A DNA stretch of 64,000 bases, taken from the NCBI RefSeq assembly GCF_000725495.1, contig NZ_JNZD01000013.1:496001-560000 (forward strand), written 5' to 3'. Positions 10,024 through 18,273 of this stretch are shown here, in pieces. The first letter of the stretch is position 1. Each line of letters starts with the position of its first letter. Position numbers and translations under genes: made by a program. The stretch comes from Streptomyces aureus (lineage in GTDB: Bacteria; Actinomycetota; Actinomycetes; Streptomycetales; Streptomycetaceae). The notes beneath the pieces are model-generated. The model worked only from the letters and a program-made list of their open reading frames with translations, was not told the DNA's origin and did no database searches.

Positions 10024-10389
10024 TCAGAGCCGGGCGCGCAGACCATCGAGCACCTCCTGGAGGACGTGGGGGTCGGACGGCGGCGCGGCGGAGGGGATCG
10101 GTCCGCGGGTGACGAGGTGACCGCTCTCGATCAGATCGGCGACGAGCACCCTGGTGACGCTGACGGGCAGTCCCAGACGGCCGGCGGCCTCGGCCAGCGA
10201 CAGGGCCCCCGGCCGGCACAGTTCCGTCAGCCGCCGCTCCTCGGGGCCGAGCCCGGTGAGCGGCGGGCCCTCGGCGGCGATCAGCAGGGTGACGAGATCG
10301 AGGGTGTCGCGCGAGGGCCGCGAACGGCCGCCGGTGACCACGTACGACCGCACCAGCCGTTCCCCGGGACGACCGCCGGGCGGTCTCAC
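10024..10389 (-). CDS. cvnC: DUF742 protein (conservon CvnC)
   Basis: A 121-residue DUF742 protein, the third component of Streptomyces conservons, which are proposed to work like membrane-associated G-protein signalling complexes. The N-terminal RSYVVTGGRSRPS and the C-terminal winged-helix-like part (LSLAEAAGRLGLPVSVTRVLVADLIESGHL) are typical. The GTG start at 10389 overlaps the cvnB stop. The usual next gene, a CvnD GTPase, is absent; the next gene is the CYP157 P450. Confidence 0.88.
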   Translation of the reverse strand: MRPPGGRPGERLVRSYVVTGGRSRPSRDTLDLVTLLIAAEGPPLTGLGPEERRLTELCRPGALSLAEAAGRLGLPVSVTRVLVADLIESGHLVTRGPIPSAAPPSDPHVLQEVLDGLRARL

Positions 10390-10799
10390 GCGGGACTGCC
10401 GGTGTCCTGCCGGGCGGGACTGGTCAGTTCCTTGCCGAGCCGGTCGACCATCTTGTGCATGCGGTAGGCGACCGCCTCCATGTCGACGTCCTCGGTCGTG
10501 GACACCGCGAGGTGGGTGCCCTCGCCCGCGGCGACGAGGAAGACGTACCCGTGCGCGAACTCGATCAGGGTCTGCCGCCACGGCGTGTCCGGGCTGCCGC
10601 AGAACTCGGCGGTGCTGCGGCTGATCGCCTGCACCCCGGACAGGCCGGCGGCGAGCCGCTCGGCGTCGTCCCGGGCGATGTCCGCGGAGTGGGCGCGCAG
10701 CATGCCGTCGGCGGACAGCAGGATCGCGTGCCGGGCCTGCGGCACCTTCAGGACCTCGTCGAGCATCCACCCCAGCTCGTTGGTCATGGGCGCGGTCAT
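10386..10799 (-). CDS. cvnB: Roadblock/LC7 protein (conservon CvnB)
   Basis: A 137-residue roadblock/LC7-domain protein. The pattern LGWMLDEVLKVPQARHAILLSADG followed by GYVFLVAAGEGTHLAVST matches bacterial MglB-like roadblock proteins found in conservons. These proteins usually dimerise and bind or regulate a small GTPase. Its ATG overlaps the cvnA stop (ATGA) and its stop overlaps the cvnC start, so the three are translationally coupled. The cognate GTPase is not encoded next to it here. Confidence 0.92.
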   Translation of the reverse strand: MTAPMTNELGWMLDEVLKVPQARHAILLSADGMLRAHSADIARDDAERLAAGLSGVQAISRSTAEFCGSPDTPWRQTLIEFAHGYVFLVAAGEGTHLAVSTTEDVDMEAVAYRMHKMVDRLGKELTSPARQDTGSPA

Positions 10800-12175
10800 C
10801 CCTGCGTGCTCCCTTCTGTCGGACGGGCCCCGTCCTGCGACGCGGGCGACTGCGGGGTGTCGACGGCCCCCGGCGGCGGGGTGGCCGGGGCTTCGGTGGT
10901 GTCGCGGGCCGCGCGGGTGCCGCGGGCGAACGCGCCCATGCGCCGGGCGTTGTCCTCGGCCGACCGGACGCCGGCGTCCTCGGCGGGCACGGAGGCGGAC
11001 GGTCCCGGCCGGCCGGCCTCCTGCGGGACCCGGCGCCGCCGCTTCGGCAGACCGCCGGCCGTGGTCGTCCCGACGGGCTCGGCCGACCTCCGTGTGGGCA
11101 GCACCGAAGGCCTGGAGCCCGCACGCGGCGGCAGCTCCGCCTCCGGGGCCACGTGCGTGAGCAGGGCCGACGGCAGGAACACCACCGCACGGACACCGCC
11201 GTACGGCGACCTCGTGTCCACCGAGACGTCGAACCCGTAACGGGCGGCGAGCACACCGGCCACGGCGAAACCGAACCGCGGAGGGTCGTCGAGCCGGGTC
11301 ACGTCCACTGTGTCCCGGCCGGTCAGCAGCCGGGCCGCCCGCTCGACCGCCCCGCCGTCCATGCCGACGCCGGCGTCGTCGACGACCACGCAGACGCCGT
11401 TGTGCGCCGGCCGGACGGTGACCTCGACGGTGGTGTCGGGCTGCGAGTGGCGGGCCGCGTTGTCCAGGAGCTCGGCGAGGGCCAGGACCACCGGCTCGAC
11501 GGCCCGGCTCCCGACGGCGACGTCGACATGCCCGTTGACGCGGACGCGCCGGTAGTCACGGATCCGGGAGGTCGCGCCCCGCACCACCTCCACCAGCGCG
11601 GACGTGCCGCGCTGGCGTCCCGGCCAGGAGCCGCACAGGACGGCGATCGCCTGCGCCCGGCGGCCGAACTGCGCGTTGGTGTGGTCGATCTCGAGGAGGT
11701 CGCGCAGCACGTCGGGATGGTCGTGCCGGTCCTGCATCTCGGCGATGGACACCTGCTGCTCGTTGGCGAGGGCCTGGATCGACCGCATCGACGCCTTGAG
11801 CGCCGACTTCGCGGACCGGTCGGCGCGCGCCCGCGCGTGTCCCACCGCTTCGGAGCAGCGTTCCAGGACGGTGTCGAGCCGCTTCGCGAAGTCCGTGCCC
11901 GCGAGCCGGGCGTCGAGCAGACCGGCGACCGGGGCTTCCGCGGCGGCCGGGCCGTCCGCGCCGGCGCGGGGCTGCGCGGTCTCCGCCAGGGCGGGCAGCC
12001 GGACCTCGGCCAGATGACGCAGCTCCTCGTCGCGGGCCCGCAGGTCCTCCATGAGGTCGTCGGCCCGCCGGCGCAGCCGCCCGCTGATCCCGCTCTGGCG
12101 CAGCAGCAGCACGGTGACGGCGAGCAGGCCGACGGCCAGGCACCAGGACACGGCCTCCGGTATCCGTTCGGTCAT
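10796..12175 (-). CDS. cvnA: Sensor-kinase-like membrane protein (conservon CvnA)
   Basis: A 459-residue protein, first gene of the conservon. One N-terminal transmembrane helix (VSWCLAVGLLAVTVLLL) is followed by an Arg-rich coiled-coil linker, a DHp-like helical part and a C-terminal HATPase domain. ATP-binding boxes are visible: ELLDNAARHS (N box) and DDAGVGMD (G1 box). The nitrate/sulfonate-sensor NIT domain of longer homologues is missing. The C-terminal 100 residues are Pro/Ala-rich and disordered. ATG 12175 was chosen over further upstream in-frame sites because it directly precedes the membrane helix and has an AGGA-containing leader. Confidence 0.85.
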   Translation of the reverse strand: MTERIPEAVSWCLAVGLLAVTVLLLRQSGISGRLRRRADDLMEDLRARDEELRHLAEVRLPALAETAQPRAGADGPAAAEAPVAGLLDARLAGTDFAKRLDTVLERCSEAVGHARARADRSAKSALKASMRSIQALANEQQVSIAEMQDRHDHPDVLRDLLEIDHTNAQFGRRAQAIAVLCGSWPGRQRGTSALVEVVRGATSRIRDYRRVRVNGHVDVAVGSRAVEPVVLALAELLDNAARHSQPDTTVEVTVRPAHNGVCVVVDDAGVGMDGGAVERAARLLTGRDTVDVTRLDDPPRFGFAVAGVLAARYGFDVSVDTRSPYGGVRAVVFLPSALLTHVAPEAELPPRAGSRPSVLPTRRSAEPVGTTTAGGLPKRRRRVPQEAGRPGPSASVPAEDAGVRSAEDNARRMGAFARGTRAARDTTEAPATPPPGAVDTPQSPASQDGARPTEGSTQG

Positions 12176-12187
12176 GTTCCTCAAGTC

Positions 12188-12203
12188 CTCTTGTACACAA
12201 GAG
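12188..12203. promoter_or_regulatory. Inverted repeat upstream of cvnA, possible operator
   Basis: CTCTTGT and ACAAGAG are exact 7-bp complements separated by AC. The site lies 13-28 bp upstream of the cvnA start codon and about 180 bp upstream of the divergent AraC gene, in an AT-richer pocket. One arm lies beside the cvnA ribosome-binding region. It could be a repressor or activator site for the divergent promoters. Confidence 0.45.
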
Positions 12204-12381
12204 CATTGCCGGGACAGGAGCAGGAAGAGTGAGGGATGGGGCGCGAGTTGACGGGGCGGCCGACGGTAGCCGCGCACGGGTGTGGCCGCTTTCCCTCGCG
12301 CGCAAGGAAGTTGTCCCCATGCGCACCGGCTGTGTGCACTAGGCTGACACCGCGTAACTGCCCTCACCCTCACGGGAGTCG

Positions 12382-13353
12382 ATGGTGGCCATGCCCACGG
12401 GCAACTACCTGGTGGAGACCCGGTCGACGGACGCGGTGGAACCGGCCGAGCGGGCCGACTTCTGGAGCGAGCACATCGGGTCGTACCAGTCCCGGATGGG
12501 CTACCGGTACGGCAGCACCGAGGACTTCGGCGGGAGCACGGTCCGCCAGCGCACGGAGGCCTACCAGCTCGTCAGGTTCCGGTCGGACGAGATCGAGTAC
12601 AGCAGGACCGCGCGGCAGATCCGCGAGGAACCCGACGAGGACTACCGGTTACTGCTGCCGCTGACCGGACAGATCGTCCTGCGCCAGGACGGTCGGGAGG
12701 CACGGCTGACGCCGGGAGCGGGCACGCTCGTGTCGTTCGGCTCGCCCTTCCAGTGCCTCCAGGACGCCTCCACCCAGGCCTTCGTCCTGACGATCCCGGC
12801 CCGGGAGCTGGACGGCCCGCTGAACCGCAAGTCGCCGCTGGCCACCGGCCTCGATCTGAGCAGGGGCCTCGGCCGCGTCGTCCGCTCGATGCTCGACGCG
12901 CTGTACGCCGAGCGCGACGGTCTCACCGACTCCCAGTTCAACGCCGTGTCCGACCGCGTGGTGGAGCTGCTGTGCATGCTCACCACCCACGACGACCGTC
13001 CCGACGGCGCCCGCCATCTGTCCGACGTGGAGGCGGTGGTGCGCCGCCATGTCCGCGAGCACGCCGCCGACCCCGGGCTCACCGGTACGTCCATGGCCCA
13101 TGCCCTCGGCTGGTCGCTGCGCCAGATCCAGCTGGCCCTCCAGCACGCCGGCACCACCCCGCGCGATCTGATCCGCGAGGAGCGGCTGCGCCTGGTCCGC
13201 GAGCGGCTCCGGTGCGGCGACTGCGAGCATCTGACGATCACCGACCTGGCCTACGCCTCGGGCTTCTCGTCGGCGAGCGCCCTGAGCACCGCCTTCCGGC
13301 AGCGCTTCGGGGTGAGCCCGCGGGAGATGCGCAACGGCGTCCGCGGGACGTGA
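12382..13353 (+). CDS. AraC-family regulator containing a TTA codon
   Basis: A 323-residue transcription factor. The N-terminal two-thirds matches the AraC-binding-like cupin domain (LLLPLTGQIVLRQDGREARLTPG). The C-terminal about 100 residues form the two helix-turn-helix motifs of AraC/XylS proteins (MAHALGWSLRQIQLALQ and ITDLAYASGFSSASALSTAFRQRFG). Leu90 is encoded by TTA at 12649-12651, the rarest Streptomyces codon, read by bldA tRNA, so translation may be growth-stage dependent. The start could be ATG 12382, GTG 12385 or ATG 12391; GGGAG at 12374-12378 fits the later ones better. It is divergent from the conservon and may regulate it. Confidence 0.9.
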   Translation: MVAMPTGNYLVETRSTDAVEPAERADFWSEHIGSYQSRMGYRYGSTEDFGGSTVRQRTEAYQLVRFRSDEIEYSRTARQIREEPDEDYRLLLPLTGQIVLRQDGREARLTPGAGTLVSFGSPFQCLQDASTQAFVLTIPARELDGPLNRKSPLATGLDLSRGLGRVVRSMLDALYAERDGLTDSQFNAVSDRVVELLCMLTTHDDRPDGARHLSDVEAVVRRHVREHAADPGLTGTSMAHALGWSLRQIQLALQHAGTTPRDLIREERLRLVRERLRCGDCEHLTITDLAYASGFSSASALSTAFRQRFGVSPREMRNGVRGT

Positions 13354-13431
13354 CGCGCGGCCCGGGCTGGGACAATCGGTGACAGAGGGCGGGAATCCGG
13401 CCGGAAGCGGGCCGCCGCCCCGGGAGCGGAG

Positions 13432-14301
13432 ATGGATCTGCGGCAGATGGAGGTCGTGGTCGCGGTGGCCGAGGAGGGCGGTTTCACCGCGGCGGCCCAA
13501 CGGCTGCACGTGGTGCAGTCGGCCGTGTCGAGCACCGTCCTCGCGCTGGAGCGGGAACTGGGCACCCCGTTGTTCGACCGCACCACGCACCGGGTGACCC
13601 TGACCCCGGCGGGCGAGGCCTTCGTCCCGGCGGCGCGCGCCGCGCTGCGGGCGGCGGAGCGGGCGCGGACCGCGGTCGGCCTGGTCCGGGGACAGCTGCG
13701 GGGCAGCATCACGATCGCCACGACACCGGGGGCCGGGGCCTGCCTCCACCGGCCGCTGACCGCGCTGCGGGCCGAGCATCCGGGCGTGGCGGTACGGCTG
13801 CGGCAGACGCCCCCGGCCGACGTGCGCGGCGCGCTGCGCGAGGGCACCGTCGACCTGGCCGTGGTCGCGCTCGACCGGCGGCCGCAGCGCGGGCTGGAGA
13901 CCCGGCTGCTGGCGTACGAGGAGATGGTCCTGGCGTCCGCCCCCGCGCGCGGGCTCACCGGCACCGGTCCTGACGGCGCGGTCACCCTCGCCCGGGCCGC
14001 CCGGCTGCCGCTGGTGGACTTCTCCCCGGGCCAGGCGATCCGTCTGTGCGTGGACCGGGCGTTCCGGGCCGCCGGGGTGGACCGGGAGAGCGCCTTCGAG
14101 GTCGACGACATCGCGTCCGCGGCCGGGCTCGTCCGGGCCGACCTGGGCGTCTGCGTCCTGCCCGTCTCGGTCGCGGAAGGATTCCCCGGCCTGAGCACCC
14201 ACGCGTTCGCCGGGCACGCCCCGCACTGGAAGATCGTGCTGGTCCGCCCCCGCGGCGAGGCCCCGCCGGTGGTCGCCGCGCTCCTGCGGCACCTGGTCTG
14301 A
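13432..14301 (+). CDS. LysR-family transcriptional regulator
   Basis: A 289-residue LysR-type regulator. The N-terminal winged HTH (MDLRQMEVVVAVAEEGGF, then AAAQRLHVVQSAVSSTVLALERELG) is canonical, followed by a periplasmic-binding-protein-like effector domain (ITIATTPGAGACL onward). The effector is unknown. It lies 78 bp downstream of the AraC gene on the same strand and converges on the YhgE-type membrane protein gene. Confidence 0.93.
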   Translation: MDLRQMEVVVAVAEEGGFTAAAQRLHVVQSAVSSTVLALERELGTPLFDRTTHRVTLTPAGEAFVPAARAALRAAERARTAVGLVRGQLRGSITIATTPGAGACLHRPLTALRAEHPGVAVRLRQTPPADVRGALREGTVDLAVVALDRRPQRGLETRLLAYEEMVLASAPARGLTGTGPDGAVTLARAARLPLVDFSPGQAIRLCVDRAFRAAGVDRESAFEVDDIASAAGLVRADLGVCVLPVSVAEGFPGLSTHAFAGHAPHWKIVLVRPRGEAPPVVAALLRHLV

Positions 14302-14322
14302 CGGCCGGAGTGTCCGGACCGG

Positions 14323-15759
14323 TCAGGCGGTCGCGGCGGGCGGGGCGGCCTGGTGGACGGGCGGCTGGGGAGTCAGCCGGTCCAGGCCCTTGCGGTCGTA
14401 GTAGCGGGTCATCGCGAAGCCGAACACGAGGGCGAGCACGGCACCGACGGTGATCATGAGCCAGGCGCGGCCCAGCCCGGCGTCGGCCCGCGCGTCGAAG
14501 AACAGGATGGCGCGCACCCCGTCGCTGAGCTGGCGCATGGGCTCGAACACGGACAGGAACCGGTAGAAGCCGGGGACCGCCTGGAGCGGGACGGTGGCGC
14601 CCGAGGACGGCAGGCCGAGGACGATGAACACGAACATGGACACGAGCTGCCCGATCCCGCCGAACGCCGCGTTGATCGCCTGGACCCCCAGCCCGACGGC
14701 GAGGCTCGCGCAGTAGGAGTAGATCCACAGCAGCGGCAGATGGGTGGCGTCCATGCCGAGGATCGCGACGGTGGCGAGCATGACCAGGGAGACCGTGAGC
14801 ACGGTGATCCCGGCGGTCATGACCATCTTCAGGAGCAGCGTCTGGGTGCGACTGATGGGCACGGTCGGACGGCGGGTGTGCCAGGGGCCGATCTCGTTGT
14901 CGGCGTAGCCGAGGGCCGTGTCGACGCCGGTGCTGATGAGGTTGCCGCCGAGGAACCCGGCGAGCACCAGCAGCAGGGTGTAGTAGAACGCGCTGAGCCC
15001 GAGGCCGCTGTGCGCGCCGATGGGGTGGCCGATCCGGGTGACGACCTCGACGGGGTCGGCGAGGAGCAGCCGGGTGGTGGAGTCCGTCTTCGCGGTCACC
15101 GGGGACGCCGTGAGCTGCTTCCCGATGGTCGCGGAGGTCTGCTGGGCCGCGGCCGTCGTGATCCGGCTCGCGAGGGACGAACCGAGGCTGCCCATGCCGG
15201 GGTTGGTCAGGACCGTCATGGTGGGCCGGACGGTGGCGTGCGCCGTGGTCAGGGCGGTGACGGAGGCCGTGAAGTCGGCGGGGACGACGAGGGCGCCGTA
15301 GATCTTGCCGGAGGAGAGCTGGTCCTCGGCCTGCGCCCGGGTGAGCCGGCGCCAGCCCGCCGTGCCGGAGGTGTCGCTCGCGGCGATGGCCGCGGTGACC
15401 TGGGTGCCGACGTTCTGCCGCTGCCCCGGAGGCGGGGCGCCGGTGTCCTCGTTGACCAGGCCGATCGGCAGATGGCGCAGATGCCCGTTCGGATTGACGA
15501 TGCCGCCCATGTAGAGCAGCGACAGCAGCAGCGCGAGCAGTCCCGTCAGCACGGTGGGCAGCAGCCACAGTTTCGGGCGGCGCAGCAGGGCGGCGGCCCG
15601 GGCCCGGACGGGGGCGGCCGTGACTCCGTCCGGGGCACCCCCGCCAGGGCCGGTACCGCCCCGGCCACCGGGGTCCGTCGCCCCACCACCGCCGGCGCCG
15701 CCCGCGCCCAGGGGCTCTCCGTCGCCGTGATCCGCGGGGTGGTTGCTGTCGGCGTCCAT
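14323..15759 (-). CDS. YhgE/Pip-type (DUF3533) membrane protein
   Basis: A 478-residue integral membrane protein related to the YhgE/Pip and DUF3533 group of ABC-2-permease-like proteins. After a Gly-rich disordered N-terminus there is one transmembrane helix (LWLLPTVLTGLLALLLSLLY), a large external domain (about 95-250), and about five C-terminal transmembrane helices. No ATPase gene is adjacent. Relatives act in export or cell-envelope stress, but no specific substrate can be inferred. A tandem repeat lies just upstream of its start. Confidence 0.85.
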   Translation of the reverse strand: MDADSNHPADHGDGEPLGAGGAGGGGATDPGGRGGTGPGGGAPDGVTAAPVRARAAALLRRPKLWLLPTVLTGLLALLLSLLYMGGIVNPNGHLRHLPIGLVNEDTGAPPPGQRQNVGTQVTAAIAASDTSGTAGWRRLTRAQAEDQLSSGKIYGALVVPADFTASVTALTTAHATVRPTMTVLTNPGMGSLGSSLASRITTAAAQQTSATIGKQLTASPVTAKTDSTTRLLLADPVEVVTRIGHPIGAHSGLGLSAFYYTLLLVLAGFLGGNLISTGVDTALGYADNEIGPWHTRRPTVPISRTQTLLLKMVMTAGITVLTVSLVMLATVAILGMDATHLPLLWIYSYCASLAVGLGVQAINAAFGGIGQLVSMFVFIVLGLPSSGATVPLQAVPGFYRFLSVFEPMRQLSDGVRAILFFDARADAGLGRAWLMITVGAVLALVFGFAMTRYYDRKGLDRLTPQPPVHQAAPPAATA

Positions 15760-15777
15760 GGTTCTCCGTGGGGTCCG

Positions 15778-15862
15778 GGGGCGGTACGGGTACGGGGGCG
15801 GTGCGGGTCGGGGGCGGTGCGGGTCGAGAGCGGTGCGGGTCGAGAGCGGTGCGGGTACCGGG
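15778..15862. repeat. 16-17-bp tandem repeat upstream of the YhgE-type gene
   Basis: Five imperfect copies of GCGGTGCGGGTCGRGA are spaced 17, 16, 16 and 16 bp (cores at 15781, 15798, 15814, 15830 and 15846). The array begins 19 bp upstream of the start codon of the minus-strand membrane protein gene, so it lies in its 5' leader or promoter. It is the first part of an 836-bp gap without a supported gene (15760-16595). Confidence 0.75.
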
Positions 15863-16084
15863 GGAGCGGGTACGGGAGATACGGGAGCGGTGCTGGGCGT
15901 ACGGCCCCCGGCCGGGGAGTCCGGGGCCGCACGTCAGGCCAGGATCGGGGGTGCGCACGGGTCACGGACGACGACTCGCCGTGTCCACGGCGCCGGTCCC
16001 CGCCTTGGCACGGGGAAGCCCGCCGACGAACCGCATCGGATCCCCGGCCGCCGCGCCTAGGCGCCCTTCGCACCCCGCGGACCC

Positions 16085-16400
16085 TTGACCACCCCGAAGC
16101 CTCCCTGGGCCCGGGGCCTCCACCTCCCCGAGCAGTTCCCCGCCCCGGCGCCTCCACCTCCCCAAGTCGCTCGCCTCCCCCGCGCGCCACCTCCCCGACG
16201 CCTCCGCCTCCCCGATGCTTCCGCCAGCCCCGCGCCGCCCCCAGGTGTTCGCCTCCCTCGCGCCTCCACCTCCCCGAGGCCTCCGCCGGCCCCACGCCTC
16301 CACGTCCCCGAGGCCTCCGCCATCCCAAGGCCTTCGCCTCCGCATCCCCGAGCCCCCTCTCTCCCCCTCCGCATTCACCCTCCAGGCCCGGAATCTGCGG
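16085..16400. repeat. C-rich low-complexity tract with degenerate repeats
   Basis: The plus strand is strongly pyrimidine-rich and carries many diverged copies of CCTCCACCTCCCCGAGG, at spacings from about 17 to 37 bp (for example near 16117, 16151, 16188, 16201, 16263 and 16297). Open frames across it give only repetitive peptides (Glu-Val-Glu-Ala-type on the minus strand, Pro/Arg-rich on the plus strand), so I do not call a gene. The minus strand is G-rich and could form quadruplex or triplex structures. Confidence 0.7.
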
Positions 16401-16595
16401 TCGCGCCTCGGCCCTTCGGGTCGTACGTTCGCAGCGCGGCCGGCGTCTCCGGCCGTGTCGCTCACACGGTGGTCCCGCTTCCCCTGCCGGACACCGTGGC
16501 GTCACACCGGACGGGAACCTCTCCCCCGTCCCCGTTGCATCGCCTCGGATCCGTCCGTCCGTGCCCGGGCGTGACGCGGAAGGACGACGTGCGCC

Positions 16596-17675
16596 GTGTC
16601 CCTGCCTCCGCTCGACCGCCTCCCCACCCCCGCCACCACGCCCACGACCACGACCACAACGACATCCACAACCGCACCGGCACCGGCACCCGGCGAAGCT
16701 CCCCCCGTCACCCGTACGGGCGCCGCGACCCGCCTCACTTCACTGAACCGTCCGGCCCATCTGGTGCTCGCGCTGCTCCCCCTGCTGGTCATCGGAACCT
16801 GGGCCGCGCTGGACCGCGACGCCTGGCGCGACGGCCCCGCGCGGCTGGCCGACGCCGACCCGCGCTGGCTGCTCGCGGGCGTCCTCTTCACCCTGCTGGG
16901 CTGGGTGGTCACCGCGTGGATCCGGCAGGGCGCCCTGCCGGAGAGGCTGCCGCCGGGCCTGCTGATGGCGTCGCAGCTCGCCGCCGGCGCGGCCAACCTC
17001 GTGCTGCCGTCGAGCATCGGCGCCCACGCGGTGACCCTGCGCTTCCTCCAGGGCCGCGGCATCCCGCTGGCCCGCGCCACCGCGTCGCTCGCCCTGTACT
17101 CGCTGGTCAAGCCGGTGGCCAGGGTCCCGGTGCTGATCTTCTTCCTGCTGGCCCTCGAGGACACCCGCGCACTCGGCGCGCTCGCCCCGGACCGCCGGAC
17201 GCTGCTGCCGGCGGCGGGCGGCGTGGCGCTCTGCCTCGCCGCCGTCTGCCTGCTCCTGACGGTCGTGCGCCCGCTGCGCCGCCCGGTGCTCGGCTTCCTT
17301 CGCACCGCGCTGACCGACGTACGGATCCTGCACACCCGGCCCAGCCGCGTCCTGGCCCTGTGGGGCGGTTCGGCCGCCGCCCCGGTGATCCAGGGAACCG
17401 TGATCGCCTCGGTCGGCTTCGCGCTCGGACTGCCGCTGTCGTGGACGCAGGTCGTGTTCGCGCTGCTGGTCGCCAGTACCGCAGCGGGCGCCGTACCCGC
17501 ACCCGGCGGAATCGGCCCGGTGGACGCTGCCATGGTCCTCACCATGGCCGCGCTGGGCGCCCCGGCGTCCCTGGCGACAGCCACCGTCATCGGCTACCGC
17601 GTCCTGACGGTCTGGATCCCGCTGCTCCCCGGCACGCTGATCCTGTCCGCGCTGGTGCACCGCAAGGTGCTGTGA
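16596..17675 (+). CDS. Lysylphosphatidylglycerol synthase TM-region-like membrane protein
   Basis: A 359-residue polytopic membrane protein. A Thr/Pro-rich N-terminus (a run of Thr codons, residues 12-26) is followed by about eight hydrophobic helices. The signature PAPGGIGPVDAAMV near the C-terminus is the conserved P-x-PGG-x-G block of the MprF/AglD/UPF0104 membrane domain. It corresponds to the flippase half of MprF without the aminoacyl-transferase domain, so a role in lipid or polyprenyl-linked translocation is inferred. It starts with GTG at 16596. It ends 242 bp before the type VII locus; that gap is AT-richer and probably contains the type VII promoter. Confidence 0.85.
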   Translation: MSLPPLDRLPTPATTPTTTTTTTSTTAPAPAPGEAPPVTRTGAATRLTSLNRPAHLVLALLPLLVIGTWAALDRDAWRDGPARLADADPRWLLAGVLFTLLGWVVTAWIRQGALPERLPPGLLMASQLAAGAANLVLPSSIGAHAVTLRFLQGRGIPLARATASLALYSLVKPVARVPVLIFFLLALEDTRALGALAPDRRTLLPAAGGVALCLAAVCLLLTVVRPLRRPVLGFLRTALTDVRILHTRPSRVLALWGGSAAAPVIQGTVIASVGFALGLPLSWTQVVFALLVASTAAGAVPAPGGIGPVDAAMVLTMAALGAPASLATATVIGYRVLTVWIPLLPGTLILSALVHRKVL

Positions 17676-17917
17676 ACGACGGCGAGAGGAAGCCGAGAAG
17701 AACAGTCGACCCGGTACACAGTGAGACAACTCATGGTGCGGATCACGCCACTTGAGCCCCTGTCACGTTGCACCCGCAATGAGCAATGCGAGAGAATGTT
17801 CGATATGCGATGAGACGTTCGTGACACAGGGGAACTGCTCCGGGGTCCGGCACGTCTCTGCTGTCGAACATCCGAGGAATCGCGATGTGCAACGTTGAAG
17901 GACACGGGGGCGGGTGA

Positions 17918-18250
17918 ATGAAGTTCGACATGGGGTCGTCGACCCTGGTGGATCTCGGCAAGAGCACGGTCGGCTCGACGGAGGACCTGGGCACGCTGAT
18001 CCGCTGGCTCGTCCAGGCGGCAGAACCGCTGGAGGGGAAGTTCAACGGAGCGGGCAAGGCGGCGTTCGACTCGTTCAAAGCGCACACGGACGAGATCACC
18101 AATGCGTTGAACGGGTCCCTGGGCGCGATCCTGGGCGGCCAGGGCGGGATGGACTCCGCGTTCGGCTCCGGTGACCTGGAGCAGGAGGACAACGCCCACA
18201 AGAACATGGGCCAGTCCAACTTCGACGCCGCCCGCTTCGGCGCCCGCTAG
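17918..18250 (+). CDS. WXG100/ESAT-6-like small protein
   Basis: A 110-residue helical protein at the head of the type VII secretion locus. The hairpin-turn motif expected as WxG reads F42-N-G44 (KFNGAGKAAFDSF), a common Streptomyces variant. Helices flank the turn, and a glycine-rich segment precedes a polar C-terminus. No tyrosine is present, so there is no YxxxD/E export motif. An RBS-like GGGGGCGGG precedes ATG 17918. It probably partners the following Esx-like protein and is secreted by, or escorts, the EccC system. Confidence 0.82.
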   Translation: MKFDMGSSTLVDLGKSTVGSTEDLGTLIRWLVQAAEPLEGKFNGAGKAAFDSFKAHTDEITNALNGSLGAILGGQGGMDSAFGSGDLEQEDNAHKNMGQSNFDAARFGAR

Positions 18251-18273
18251 CCCTACCGAGGGGGAACTCGATC

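Noticed and set aside
16057..16505. Repetitive open frames in the C-rich tract
   Set aside because: Open in several frames because of composition; no ribosome site or conserved-looking segment.
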